Shown here one piece after another: positions 44,498 through 52,984 of a stretch of 64,000 bases of DNA. A model generated the notes under the pieces. The model made no database searches, was not told the origin of the DNA, and saw only the letters and a list, made by a program, of their open reading frames with translations. The position numbers were made by a program, and so were the translations under genes. Numbering within the stretch: the stretch's first letter is position 1; every line of letters begins with the position of its first letter. This DNA is from DASPLX01 sp035627375 (GTDB lineage: Bacteria; Pseudomonadota; Gammaproteobacteria; Burkholderiales; Burkholderiaceae_D), in NCBI GenBank assembly GCA_035627375.1, contig DASPLX010000091.1:1-64000 (forward strand), given 5' to 3'.

Positions 44498-44920
44498 TCA
44501 GAAGGGCTTGACGACCACGAGGATGACGACCGCCAGCATGATCAGCACCGGTACCTCGTTGAACCAGCGGTACCACCGGTGGCTGCGCGCATTGCGGCCG
44601 GCTTCGAATTTCTTGAGCAGCGAGCCGCAGGCGTGGTGATAGCCCAGCAACAGCAGCACCAAGGCCAGCTTGGCATGCAGCCAGCCGTTGCCTTCGCCCT
44701 TGCCGATGCCGTAGTGGAGCCATAGCGCCAGGCCGAACGCCAGCGCCGGCACGGCCAATATCGTCATGAAGCGATACAGCTTGCGCGCCATCAATAGCAG
44801 GCGCGCCGTCGCCGCCTTGTCGGTCTCCATCGCCAGGTTGACGAAAATGCGCGGCAGGTAGAACAGGCCGGCGAACCAGGAGGCGACGAAGACGATGTGC
44901 AATGCCTTTACCCAGAGCAT
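44498..44920 (-). CDS. hemJ: Protoporphyrinogen oxidase HemJ
   Basis: Four-helix membrane protein, 140 aa, that oxidises protoporphyrinogen IX to protoporphyrin IX in heme synthesis. N-terminal MLWVKALHIVFVASWFAG carries the conserved His; LPRIFVNL and the WLHAKLALVLLL block with conserved His/Lys follow. Length is standard. The CopD family is related, but this N-terminus is typical of HemJ. hemH lies at 57678 in the same window. Follows proA by 18 bases on the same strand. Confidence 0.9.
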   Translation of the reverse strand: MLWVKALHIVFVASWFAGLFYLPRIFVNLAMETDKAATARLLLMARKLYRFMTILAVPALAFGLALWLHYGIGKGEGNGWLHAKLALVLLLLGYHHACGSLLKKFEAGRNARSHRWYRWFNEVPVLIMLAVVILVVVKPF

Positions 44921-44938
44921 GATGATCCTTGGCCGGCC

Positions 44939-46204
44939 TTATTCACGGACTTCGCCGTTGCCCAGCACGACGTATTTCAGCGAGGTCAAGCCGTCGAGGC
45001 CGACCGGGCCGCGCGCATGGAGCTTGTCGTTCGAAATGCCGATTTCCGCGCCGAGGCCGTATTCGAAGCCGTCGGCGAAGCGGGTCGAGGCATTGACCAT
45101 CACCGACGCCGAATCGACTTCGCGCAGGAAGCGCATGGCGCGCGTGTAGTCCTCGGTGACGATGGCGTCGGTATGCTGCGACGAGTAGGCATTGATGTGC
45201 TCGATCGCTTCATCCATGCCGGCGACGATTTTCACCGCGAGGATGGCGGCCAGGTATTCGGTGCGCCAGTCTTCCTCGGTCGCCGCCGCCAGGCGCGGAT
45301 AGCCGGCAAGAATGGCGCGCGCCTCGTCGTCGCCGCGCAGCTCGACCTCCTTGGCGTTGTACAGCGTGGCGAGTTCGGGCAGCACCCGCGGCGCGATCCC
45401 GCGCGCCACCAGCAGCGTTTCCATGGTGTTGCAGGTGCCGTAGCGATGGCATTTGGCATTGAAGGCGATCTTCAACGCCTTCTCGATATCGGCGCGGTCG
45501 TCGATGTAGACGTGGCAGATGCCGTCGAGATGCTTGATCATCGGCACCGTCGCCTCGCGCATCAGGCGCTCGATCAGGCTCTTGCCGCCGCGCGGGACGA
45601 TGACGTCGACGTACTGCGGCATCGTGATCAATTCGCCGACGGCCGCGCGGTCGGTGGTCTCGACCACTTGCACCGCCTCGGAAGGCAGGCCGGCGCCTTC
45701 CAGGCCTTCCTTGACCAGTTTCGCCAGCGCTTGGTTGCAATGGATCGCTTCCGAGCCGCCGCGCAGGATGGTGGCGTTGCCGCTCTTGATGCACAGGCCG
45801 GCGGCATCCACCGTCACGTTCGGACGGGCTTCGTAGATGATGCCGATCACGCCGAGCGGCACGCGCATCTGGCCGACCCGGATGCCGGTCGGCCGGTATT
45901 TCATGTTGGAGATCTCGCCGATCGGATCGGGCAGGGCGACGATCTGCTCCAGTCCTTCCGCCATGATGGCGATCGCCTTGTCGGACAGCGTCAGCCGATC
46001 CAGCATGGCCGGCGCCAGACCGGCGGCGCGCGCCGTTTCGAGGTCTTTCTGGTTGGCCGCGCGCAGCAGTTCGGCGTCGCGCCGGATGGCGGCCGCGATC
46101 AGCGCCAGCGCCTTGTTCTTGGCTGCCGTGTCGGCGCTGGCCATGGCGCGCGACGCCTTGCGCGCACGCTGGCCGAGTTCGGTCATGTATTGCTTGATGT
46201 CCAT
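44939..46204 (-). CDS. proA: Glutamate-5-semialdehyde dehydrogenase (gamma-glutamyl phosphate reductase)
   Basis: Second step of proline synthesis: NADPH reduction of gamma-glutamyl phosphate. 421 aa from ATG 46204 (MDIKQYMTE). Family blocks: LPDPIGEI, MRVPLGVIGIIYEARPNVT, KSGNATILRGGSEA, and the catalytic Cys in HRYGTCNTMETLLV. An in-frame TTG at 46219 is an alternative. proB is not in the window. Downstream of holA on the same strand. Confidence 0.96.
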   Translation of the reverse strand: MDIKQYMTELGQRARKASRAMASADTAAKNKALALIAAAIRRDAELLRAANQKDLETARAAGLAPAMLDRLTLSDKAIAIMAEGLEQIVALPDPIGEISNMKYRPTGIRVGQMRVPLGVIGIIYEARPNVTVDAAGLCIKSGNATILRGGSEAIHCNQALAKLVKEGLEGAGLPSEAVQVVETTDRAAVGELITMPQYVDVIVPRGGKSLIERLMREATVPMIKHLDGICHVYIDDRADIEKALKIAFNAKCHRYGTCNTMETLLVARGIAPRVLPELATLYNAKEVELRGDDEARAILAGYPRLAAATEEDWRTEYLAAILAVKIVAGMDEAIEHINAYSSQHTDAIVTEDYTRAMRFLREVDSASVMVNASTRFADGFEYGLGAEIGISNDKLHARGPVGLDGLTSLKYVVLGNGEVRE

Positions 46205-46291
46205 GATGACGGGGTTCAACTCATGATTTCAAAATTCGATTGCGGCATCGAAACGCCGGGCGGATGAGAGCAGCGTCATCCGCCAAAATAC

Positions 46292-47311
46292 TCAAGCGCC
46301 GCGCGCGACTTTCAAGCCCAGTTGCAGCATCGCATCCCAGGCGTCGCCGGCGAATGCCTTGGCGCGCAAGCCCTTGATCATCTTGTCGATCTGGGCCGCT
46401 TCCTGCAGCGCTGCCTGCAATGTCGACAATTTCAGGCGCCGCAGCGCAGGTTCCATCAGGCGCTCGCGCGGTCCCCAGATGCGGTATTCCTTCAACAGCA
46501 TCGGGATCGATTTGCCCTGCGCGGCCGCCGCTTTCAGCTTCAGCAGCGTGCGGATTTCCTCCGCCACCGCCCACAGCACCAGCGGCAAGGCTTCGCCTTC
46601 GCCTTTCAGGCCTTCCAGCATGCGCACCAGCCGCGCCGCGTCGCCGGACAGCATCGCCTCGTTGAGCTTGAACACATCATAGCGCGCCACGTTCAGCACC
46701 GCGTCGTGCACTTGCTCGAAGTTCAGTTTGCCTTCCGGATAGAGCAAGGCCAGCTTCTGGATTTCCTGGTGCGCCGCCAGCAGGTTGCCTTCGACGCGGT
46801 CGGCGATGAAATCGACGCTCTGCTTGTCGGCGCTCTGCTTTTGCGCGGCAAGCCGCATCCCTATCCATGACGGCAGTTGCGCGCGTTCGACCAGCGGGAT
46901 GTCGATGTAGACCGCCGCCTGCTGCAATGCCGACACCCAGGCCGTCTTCTGCGTCTGCCAATCGAGCTTGGGCAGGGCGATCAGCGTGACGTTGTCGGGG
47001 CTCAAATTCGCGGCGTAATCCTGCAGCGCCTGCCCGCCGTCCTTGCCCGGCTTGCCGCTCGGGATGCGCAGCTCGATCAGCTTCTTGTCGCCGAACAGCG
47101 ATTGCGACTGGTTCGCCGCGATCAGTTCGCCCCATTTGAAGCTGCGTTCGACCGTCAGCACTTCGCGTTCGGTGAAGCCTTGCGCGCGCGCCGTCCGCCG
47201 TATCTTGTCCGCCGCCTCCAGGGCGAGCAGGTGCTCGTCGCTCGTAATCACATAGAGCGGCGCCAGCGATTTCGCCAGGTGGGCGTCGAGGGCGTCGGGG
47301 CGCAATTGCAT
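46292..47311 (-). CDS. holA: DNA polymerase III subunit delta
   Basis: Clamp-loader wrench subunit that opens the beta sliding clamp. 339 aa, standard length. N-terminal MQLRPDALDAHL, LYVITSDEHLLALEAADKIR, and the C-terminal three-helix collar region are recognisable. Conserved next to lptE and leuS in many proteobacteria, as here; lptE stop is 25 bases upstream. Confidence 0.95.
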   Translation of the reverse strand: MQLRPDALDAHLAKSLAPLYVITSDEHLLALEAADKIRRTARAQGFTEREVLTVERSFKWGELIAANQSQSLFGDKKLIELRIPSGKPGKDGGQALQDYAANLSPDNVTLIALPKLDWQTQKTAWVSALQQAAVYIDIPLVERAQLPSWIGMRLAAQKQSADKQSVDFIADRVEGNLLAAHQEIQKLALLYPEGKLNFEQVHDAVLNVARYDVFKLNEAMLSGDAARLVRMLEGLKGEGEALPLVLWAVAEEIRTLLKLKAAAAQGKSIPMLLKEYRIWGPRERLMEPALRRLKLSTLQAALQEAAQIDKMIKGLRAKAFAGDAWDAMLQLGLKVARGA

Positions 47312-47335
47312 GTCGGTTCGGATTCCGGAGGGGCG

Positions 47336-47851
47336 TCACACCGGCTTCAGCGCGGCCAGCCGGCGCAGGATCTGCTGCACCAGGTCGGTCTGCATGTCGC
47401 GGTACAGCATCTCTTCTTCCTTTTCCTTCGCCATGACTTGTGCTTCGTTGAAGCTGATGTCGCGCTTGAGCACGACTTCGGTCGGCGCCAGCAACTGCCT
47501 TTCCTTGCCGTCCTTGACGCGGAAGGTCACCTTGTACAGCAGCGAATACTCGCGGATCCGGCCCTGGGTATTGCGCGACAGGACGATCTTGTCGCGCGTC
47601 TCGGACAGCAGCTCGACCACCGCCTGCGCCGCCTTGGCGTCATCCACGACTTGCGTGCCGTTGCCGGCGCGCAGATTGCGCTTGAGTTCGGCGCCGAGCG
47701 CCGAGGTGTCGGGGACGCCGAGATACACCGTCGCGAACGGCAGGCTGGCCTGGCTGGTCGAGCCGCGCAAATGAAAGCCGCAGGCGGAAAGCGTGATGGC
47801 CGCCGCGAGGGCGAGCGTGCGGGCGAAGCGGCGTTTCATCGGCGTCATCAT
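47336..47851 (-). CDS. lptE: LPS assembly lipoprotein LptE
   Basis: Outer-membrane lipoprotein that plugs LptD during LPS insertion. 171 aa. Signal peptide with lipobox LSAC (Cys about residue 23) and the hallmark CGFHLRG directly after. RBS GAGGA lies just before ATG 47851; a second ATG at 47848 is equally possible. Eight bases after the leuS stop. Position leuS-lptE-holA is conserved. Confidence 0.94.
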   Translation of the reverse strand: MMTPMKRRFARTLALAAAITLSACGFHLRGSTSQASLPFATVYLGVPDTSALGAELKRNLRAGNGTQVVDDAKAAQAVVELLSETRDKIVLSRNTQGRIREYSLLYKVTFRVKDGKERQLLAPTEVVLKRDISFNEAQVMAKEKEEEMLYRDMQTDLVQQILRRLAALKPV

Positions 47852-47858
47852 AAGTTCC

Positions 47859-50504
47859 TCATGCCACGATATTGACCAGCTTGCCGGGCACGATGATGAC
47901 TTTCTTCGGCGTGCCATCAACGAATTTCTTCACGTTGTCGTTGGCGAGCGCGGTCGCTTCGATCGTCGCCTTGTCGGCATCCTTGGCCACTTTCACGCTG
48001 CCGCGCAATTTGCCGTTGACCTGGACCACGAGTTCGATCTCGGCTTGTTCGAGCGCCGACGCGTCGACGTGCGGCCACGGCGCGTCGAGAATATCGCCGA
48101 ACGTCTTGGCGTAGCCGAGCTCCTGCCACAGCACGTGCGTGAGGTGCGGCGCCACCGGATTGAGGATGCGCAGGAAGATCGAAAACGCTTCGGCGATGAC
48201 GGCATGCGAAGCGGCCGTATCGTCGAGCTTGGCGCTTTCCAGTGTGTTGAGCATCTTCATGCAAGCCGATACGACGGTGTTGTACTGCAGGCGCTTGTAG
48301 TCGTGCTCGGCCTGCTGCAGCACCTTGTGCACTTCGCGGCGCAGCGTTTTCTGCGCTTCGTTCAACGCGGCGCCGTCGAGCGCGCCGGCCTCGGCGATGC
48401 GCGCGGCCTGCGCGTGGCCGTAGGCCCAGACGCGGCGCAGGAAGCGGTGCGCGCCTTCCACGCCGGCATCGTTCCACTCGAGCGTCTGCTCCGGCGGCGA
48501 GGCGAACATCACGAACAGGCGGGCGGTGTCCGCGCCGTACTGGTCGATCAATTCCTGCGGATCGACGCCGTTGTTCTTCGACTTCGACATCGTCGTCATT
48601 TCGTATTCGAGCGGCGTGCCGTCCTTCTTCAGCTTGCCGCCGATCACCTGGCCGTTCTCGTTGGTGACGACGTCGACTTCGTGTTCCCAATAATAGTTCT
48701 TGCCGGCGTCGGCCGGCTTGTGGAAGAACGCGCCTTTCAACACCATGCCTTGCGTGAGCAGGTTGACGAAGGGTTCGTCGATCTTCACCAGGCCGAGATC
48801 GCGCATGACCTTGGTCCAGAAGCGCGCATACAGGAGATGCAGGATCGCATGTTCGATGCCGCCGATGTACTGGTCCATCGGCATCCAGTAATCGGTGCCG
48901 CCGGCTACCATCTTATCGTCGTTGGTGGGGTCGCAATAGCGCATGAAATACCACGACGAATCGACGAAGGTATCCATCGTGTCGGTCTCGCGGCGCGCCG
49001 GCTTGCCGCATTGCGGGCAATCGCAACGCAGGAAGTCCTCGCGCTTGTTGAGCGGATTGCCGCTGCCGTCCGGCACGCAATCCTGCGGCAGCACGACCGG
49101 CAGATCCTTCTCAGGCACCGGCACCGGACCGCAGGTTTCGCAATGGATGATCGGGATCGGCGTGCCCCAGTAGCGTTGGCGCGAAATGCCCCAGTCGCGC
49201 AGGCGCCACGTGGTTTTCTTCTCGCCGTCGCCCTTGACGGCGAGGTCGGCGGCGATCTTGTCGACCGCGGCCTTGTAGCCGAGGCCGTCATAGGCGCCGG
49301 AGTTGACCGTCACGCCGCGCTGCTTGTCGGCGTACCATTCCTGCCAGGCGTCGGTCGAATAGGTTTCGCCTTCGACGGCGATGACTTGCTTGATCGGCAG
49401 CTGGTATTTCTTCGCGAAAGCGAAATCGCGCTCGTCGTGCGCCGGCACGCCCATGACGGCGCCGTCGCCGTAGCTCATCAGGACGTAGTTGCCGACCCAT
49501 ACCTCGACCTTTTCACCGGTCAGCGGATGCGTGACGAACAGGCCGGTCGGCATGCCTTCCTTCTCGCGCAGCGCGAGCTCGGCTTCGGTCGTGCCGCCTT
49601 TCTTGCATTCCTCGATGAAGGCGGCGAGCTTCGGATTCGATGCCGCCGCATGGGCGGCCAGCGGATGCTCGGGCGCGACCGCGCAGAAGGTGACGCCCAT
49701 GATGGTGTCGGCGCGCGTCGTGAAGACGAACATCTTGCCGTCCTGGATCGGCTTGCCCTCGGCATCCTGGACGTCGTGGGAGAACGCGAAGCGCACGCCT
49801 TCGCTCTTGCCGATCCAGTTTTCCTGCATCAGGCGCACGCGTTCCGGCCAGCCCGGCAGCTTGTTGGCGACGCAGTCGAGCAGCTCTTCCGCGTAATCGG
49901 TGATCTTGAGGTAATAGCCCGGGATCTCGCGTTTCTCGACCAGCGCACCGGTGCGCCAGCCGCGGCCGTCGATCACCTGCTCGTTGGCGAGCACGGTCTG
50001 GTCGACCGGGTCCCAGTTGACGATCTGCGTCTTGCGGTAGGCGATGCCCTTTTCGAGCATCTTGAGGAACAGCCACTGGTTCCACTTGTAGTAGCTCGGA
50101 TCGCAGGTGGCGACTTCGCGCGACCAGTCGATCGCCAAGCCCATCGCCTGCATCTGCTTCTTCATGTAGGCGATGTTCTCGTAGGTCCACTTGGCGGGCG
50201 GCACCTTGTTCTTCAGCGCGGCGTTCTCCGCCGGCAGGCCGAAGGCATCCCAGCCCATCGGCATCAGGACGTTGTAGCCGTTCATGCGCAAGAAGCGCGT
50301 GAGCATGTCGTTGATCGTGTAATTGCGGACATGCCCCATGTGCAGCTTGCCGGACGGGTAGGGAAGCATCGAGCACGCATAGAATTTTTTCTTGTCGCGG
50401 CCTTGCTGGTCTTTCGCGTGTTCGACGACTTTGTACGCGTCGATCGCGCGCCAATGATCTTGCGCCGCCTTTTCGACGTCGGCGGGGAGATATTTTTCTT
50501 GCAT
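47859..50504 (-). CDS. leuS: Leucyl-tRNA synthetase
   Basis: Class I synthetase with CP1 editing domain. 881 aa from ATG 50504 (MQEKYLPADVEKAAQ). HIGH-type motif LHMGHVRNY; zinc-binding CDCPQC-type cluster in RCDCPQCG; editing domain roughly residues 220-420; KMSKS as MTTMSKSKNNGVD. The open frame upstream adds 22 codons of no similarity. A clear -10 box with flanking palindrome lies 43-60 bases upstream. Confidence 0.97.
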   Translation of the reverse strand: MQEKYLPADVEKAAQDHWRAIDAYKVVEHAKDQQGRDKKKFYACSMLPYPSGKLHMGHVRNYTINDMLTRFLRMNGYNVLMPMGWDAFGLPAENAALKNKVPPAKWTYENIAYMKKQMQAMGLAIDWSREVATCDPSYYKWNQWLFLKMLEKGIAYRKTQIVNWDPVDQTVLANEQVIDGRGWRTGALVEKREIPGYYLKITDYAEELLDCVANKLPGWPERVRLMQENWIGKSEGVRFAFSHDVQDAEGKPIQDGKMFVFTTRADTIMGVTFCAVAPEHPLAAHAAASNPKLAAFIEECKKGGTTEAELALREKEGMPTGLFVTHPLTGEKVEVWVGNYVLMSYGDGAVMGVPAHDERDFAFAKKYQLPIKQVIAVEGETYSTDAWQEWYADKQRGVTVNSGAYDGLGYKAAVDKIAADLAVKGDGEKKTTWRLRDWGISRQRYWGTPIPIIHCETCGPVPVPEKDLPVVLPQDCVPDGSGNPLNKREDFLRCDCPQCGKPARRETDTMDTFVDSSWYFMRYCDPTNDDKMVAGGTDYWMPMDQYIGGIEHAILHLLYARFWTKVMRDLGLVKIDEPFVNLLTQGMVLKGAFFHKPADAGKNYYWEHEVDVVTNENGQVIGGKLKKDGTPLEYEMTTMSKSKNNGVDPQELIDQYGADTARLFVMFASPPEQTLEWNDAGVEGAHRFLRRVWAYGHAQAARIAEAGALDGAALNEAQKTLRREVHKVLQQAEHDYKRLQYNTVVSACMKMLNTLESAKLDDTAASHAVIAEAFSIFLRILNPVAPHLTHVLWQELGYAKTFGDILDAPWPHVDASALEQAEIELVVQVNGKLRGSVKVAKDADKATIEATALANDNVKKFVDGTPKKVIIVPGKLVNIVA

Positions 50505-50532
50505 GACGGGATGGTGCCAAAAGTGGATTGTG

Positions 50533-50564
50533 GGATTGAACCGGACATTATACCGGCTCAATCC
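50533..50564 (-). promoter_or_regulatory. leuS promoter -10 box inside a 12-bp-arm palindrome
   Basis: Minus strand TATAAT (50552-50547) is a perfect -10 box about 43 bases before leuS. It sits in the central gap of an inverted repeat: GGATTGAACCGG (50533-50544) and CCGGCTCAATCC (50553-50564), 11 of 12 paired. No good -35. As transcription would begin within the palindrome, it is more likely a DNA operator than an RNA hairpin. Confidence 0.55.
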
Positions 50565-50663
50565 GGGCATTTGCCGGCGGAAAGCGGGATTTCCGGCAGA
50601 GGATTCGGCGTTGTTCGGCGCCGGCCGCGGCGTGGCACTCGCGGGGCGGCCGGAAATCCGCCG

Positions 50664-50993
50664 TCAGTCGAGGAAAACCAGTTCGAGCGCCGGTTTTTCG
50701 CCGTAGTCGGCGTATCGATCGTTGATCGCTTCGACGCAGAAACTCAATTCTTCCGCGATTTCCGGCGCCCGGGCGCGGAATGCGGCCGCGTGGGAAACCT
50801 CGATGCGCAGCATTTCGTCCGGGCCGAGCCGGAATCTGCACATGCCGTCGTCGTCGCGCAGATAGGAAAGGCAATCGATCCAGGCATCCATGTTGTTGCC
50901 GTAGAAATCGGGGAAGCCGAATTCGCGCCGGCATTCGGCGTGGAACGCGGCCCATTCGCCGATCTTGCTTCCATCGAGGCGGACGGTGGCCAT
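50664..50993 (-). CDS. Barstar family protein
   Basis: 109 aa, acidic, with the barstar-type helix REFGFPDFYGNNMDAWIDCLS that in barstar binds the barnase active site. Normally an intracellular RNase inhibitor; no barnase-like gene was seen nearby. Lies between dapB and leuS on the same strand, 21 bases after dapB, so it appears to be part of a housekeeping operon rather than a toxin cassette. Function here unknown. Confidence 0.88.
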   Translation of the reverse strand: MATVRLDGSKIGEWAAFHAECRREFGFPDFYGNNMDAWIDCLSYLRDDDGMCRFRLGPDEMLRIEVSHAAAFRARAPEIAEELSFCVEAINDRYADYGEKPALELVFLD

Positions 50994-51014
50994 GGTCGTG
51001 TGGGACGGCGCCGC

Positions 51015-51821
51015 TCAGCGCAGGCCGAGCACGTCGTACATGTCGTACTGGCCGGTATTCTTGTCGGCCAGGAAGCGCGCCGCGCGCAGGCTGCCGTGGG
51101 CATAGGTCACGCGGCTCGACGACTTGTGCGTGATCTCGATGCGCTCGCCGGTGCCCGCGAACAGCACCGTGTGGTCGCCGACGATGTCGCCGCCGCGGAT
51201 GGTCGAAAAGCCGATCGTCGAGGGATCGCGTTCGCCGGTCACGCCTTCACGGGCATAGACGGCGCAATCCTTCAGATCGCGGCCGATCGCGCCGGCGATC
51301 ACTTCGCCCATCTTGAGCGCGGTGCCCGACGGCGCATCGACCTTGTGGCGATGGTGCGCTTCGATGATCTCGATGTCGTAGCCTTCGGAAAAGCTCTTGG
51401 CGGCCAACTCCAGCAGTTTCATGGTGACATTGACGCCGACGCTCATGTTCGGCGCGAACACGATGGCGGTCTTTTGCGCGGCCGCCGCGATCGCCGCCTT
51501 GCCGGCATCGTCGAAGCCGGTCGTGCCGATGATCATCTTGATGCCGTTGGCGGCGCAGTATTCGAGATGCTTGAGCGTGCCTTCGGGGCGCGTGAAATCG
51601 ATCAGGAAATCCGCGTCGGCCAGCCCTTTTCCGAGGTCCGACTCGACCGCGACGCCGGCCGGCTTGCCGAGGAAGGCGGCGGCGTCGCTGCCGATGCTGG
51701 GCGCGCCCGGCAGATCCAGCGCGCCGGCCAGCGTCGCGTCGGGCGCATTCGAGATGGCTTCGATCAGCATGCGGCCCATGCGGCCGGAAGCGCCGGCGAC
51801 GGCGATTTTCAGCGGAGTCAT
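51015..51821 (-). CDS. dapB: 4-hydroxy-tetrahydrodipicolinate reductase
   Basis: NAD(P)H-dependent step of lysine/diaminopimelate synthesis. 268 aa. Dinucleotide motif GASGRMGRMLIEA at the N-terminus; catalytic loop EAHHRHKVDAPSGTAL with the His-His and Lys residues; RGGDIVGDHTV. All standard. Downstream of bamE by 27 bases. Confidence 0.97.
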   Translation of the reverse strand: MTPLKIAVAGASGRMGRMLIEAISNAPDATLAGALDLPGAPSIGSDAAAFLGKPAGVAVESDLGKGLADADFLIDFTRPEGTLKHLEYCAANGIKMIIGTTGFDDAGKAAIAAAAQKTAIVFAPNMSVGVNVTMKLLELAAKSFSEGYDIEIIEAHHRHKVDAPSGTALKMGEVIAGAIGRDLKDCAVYAREGVTGERDPSTIGFSTIRGGDIVGDHTVLFAGTGERIEITHKSSSRVTYAHGSLRAARFLADKNTGQYDMYDVLGLR

Positions 51822-51848
51822 AAATACCTTGCTAGCGCGATATGCTGC

Positions 51849-52439
51849 TTATTTCTTCTGCTTGGGCGATTCTTTCACGGGCGCGGATTCCGGCCTTTCG
51901 GCGGGTGAGGAACCGGCGATCAGCGAGATGTAATCCTTCTCGGTCGGCAGGTCGCCCCCTTCCACGCGCACCAGGCGGCCGTCCTTGAAGAACAGCGAGA
52001 CATGGCTGGTGATGATCTCGCCGTTGCCTTTCTCGAGCCGGAACGGATAGTCCCAGCGATCCTTGTGAAAGACGTCCTGCAACAGGGGCGTGCCCATGAC
52101 GAAGCGGACCTGGTCGGGCGTCATGCCGCCTTTTTCCTTCATGTTCTCCTTGATCTGCGCCACCATCTCGCGCGAGACGAAATTGCCCTGCTGAATATCG
52201 GGACGGTAGGGCGACAGAATGCCGAGAAAACGGCGCTCCTTCTTCGTCTGCACACCGCTGTTGGCGGCCGTGATCGCTTCCGGGTTCGTTGCCTGCGCGG
52301 CGCTATCGCTCCGGAACGGATTCTTCCAGGCGCAACCGGAAAGGCCGGCGGCAAGCAGCGCGGCACCGAGCAGGACGGAAGGAGCGCGGTGAAGACGGCG
52401 CGGGGCCGGTCGCAGGGTCGATCGCATAAACAGTCGCAT
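51849..52439 (-). CDS. bamE: Outer membrane protein assembly factor BamE (OmlA/SmpA)
   Basis: Lipoprotein of the BAM complex that inserts beta-barrel proteins. 196 aa from ATG 52439. Long signal peptide with lipobox LSGC (Cys about residue 36). Core SmpA/OmlA domain: GNFVSREMVAQIKENM, MTPDQVRFVMGTP, then DVFHKDRWDYPF. The proline- and lysine-rich C-terminal extension is variable. ATG 52463 is an alternative start. Divergent from fur, the arrangement known from Pseudomonas and betaproteobacteria. Confidence 0.94.
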   Translation of the reverse strand: MRLFMRSTLRPAPRRLHRAPSVLLGAALLAAGLSGCAWKNPFRSDSAAQATNPEAITAANSGVQTKKERRFLGILSPYRPDIQQGNFVSREMVAQIKENMKEKGGMTPDQVRFVMGTPLLQDVFHKDRWDYPFRLEKGNGEIITSHVSLFFKDGRLVRVEGGDLPTEKDYISLIAGSSPAERPESAPVKESPKQKK

Positions 52440-52516
52440 AAGGGAGCTCAATTTGGGGAGCATTTTGGCATAAAACGCTATATGATAAGCCAGATCACCT
52501 ACTCATCGCCAAGAAC

Positions 52517-52948
52517 ATGTCTAACCGTTCTACCGACCTGAAGGCCAGCGGCCTCAAGGCAACTCTCCCGCGTCTCAAGATTCTCGAGATCTTCCAGAAC
52601 AGCAGCGTGCGCCACATGAGCGCCGAAGATGTCTACAAGATCCTGCTGTCCGAGAACATGGATGTCGGATTGGCAACGGTCTACCGCGTATTGACCCAGT
52701 TCGAACAAGCCGGCCTTCTGCATCGCAACCACTTCGAAACCGGCAAGGCCGTGTTCGAGCTCAACGAAGGCTCCCACCACGACCATCTGGTCTGCCTCGA
52801 TTGCGGCCGCGTCGAGGAGTTTTTCGACGAGGAAATCGAGAAACGCCAGCAGAAGATCGCCAGGGAGCGCGGCTTCGACATCGCCGAGCATGCGCTCGCG
52901 CTCTACGGCCATTGCAACAAGAAGGATTGCCCGCACCGGGGCAGATAA
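52517..52948 (+). CDS. fur: Ferric uptake regulator Fur
   Basis: Iron-responsive DNA-binding repressor, 143 aa. Winged-helix N-terminus (LKATLPRLKILEIFQ, then VGLATVYRVLTQFE) and C-terminal dimerisation domain with metal ligands in SHHDHLVCLDCGRVEEF and a final CNKKDC. All key His and Cys are present. Promoter shared with bamE in 52440-52516; a -10-like TATGAT is at 52481. Convergent with hrcA (16 bases). Confidence 0.97.
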   Translation: MSNRSTDLKASGLKATLPRLKILEIFQNSSVRHMSAEDVYKILLSENMDVGLATVYRVLTQFEQAGLLHRNHFETGKAVFELNEGSHHDHLVCLDCGRVEEFFDEEIEKRQQKIARERGFDIAEHALALYGHCNKKDCPHRGR

Positions 52949-52961
52949 GCGCCGGCTTTGC

Positions 52962-52984
52962 CGCTCAGCCGCTGTGGCTGAGCG
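52962..52984. terminator. Hairpin spanning the hrcA stop codon
   Basis: CGCTCAGCC (52962-52970) and GGCTGAGCG (52976-52984) are perfect complements around a five-base loop, between convergent fur and hrcA. No T-run on either side, so terminator function is only possible. Confidence 0.35.

Noticed and set aside
47793..51908. 1371-codon open frame antisense to leuS, barstar and dapB
   Set aside because: Same artefact of GC-rich antisense; the real genes on the minus strand have full motifs.
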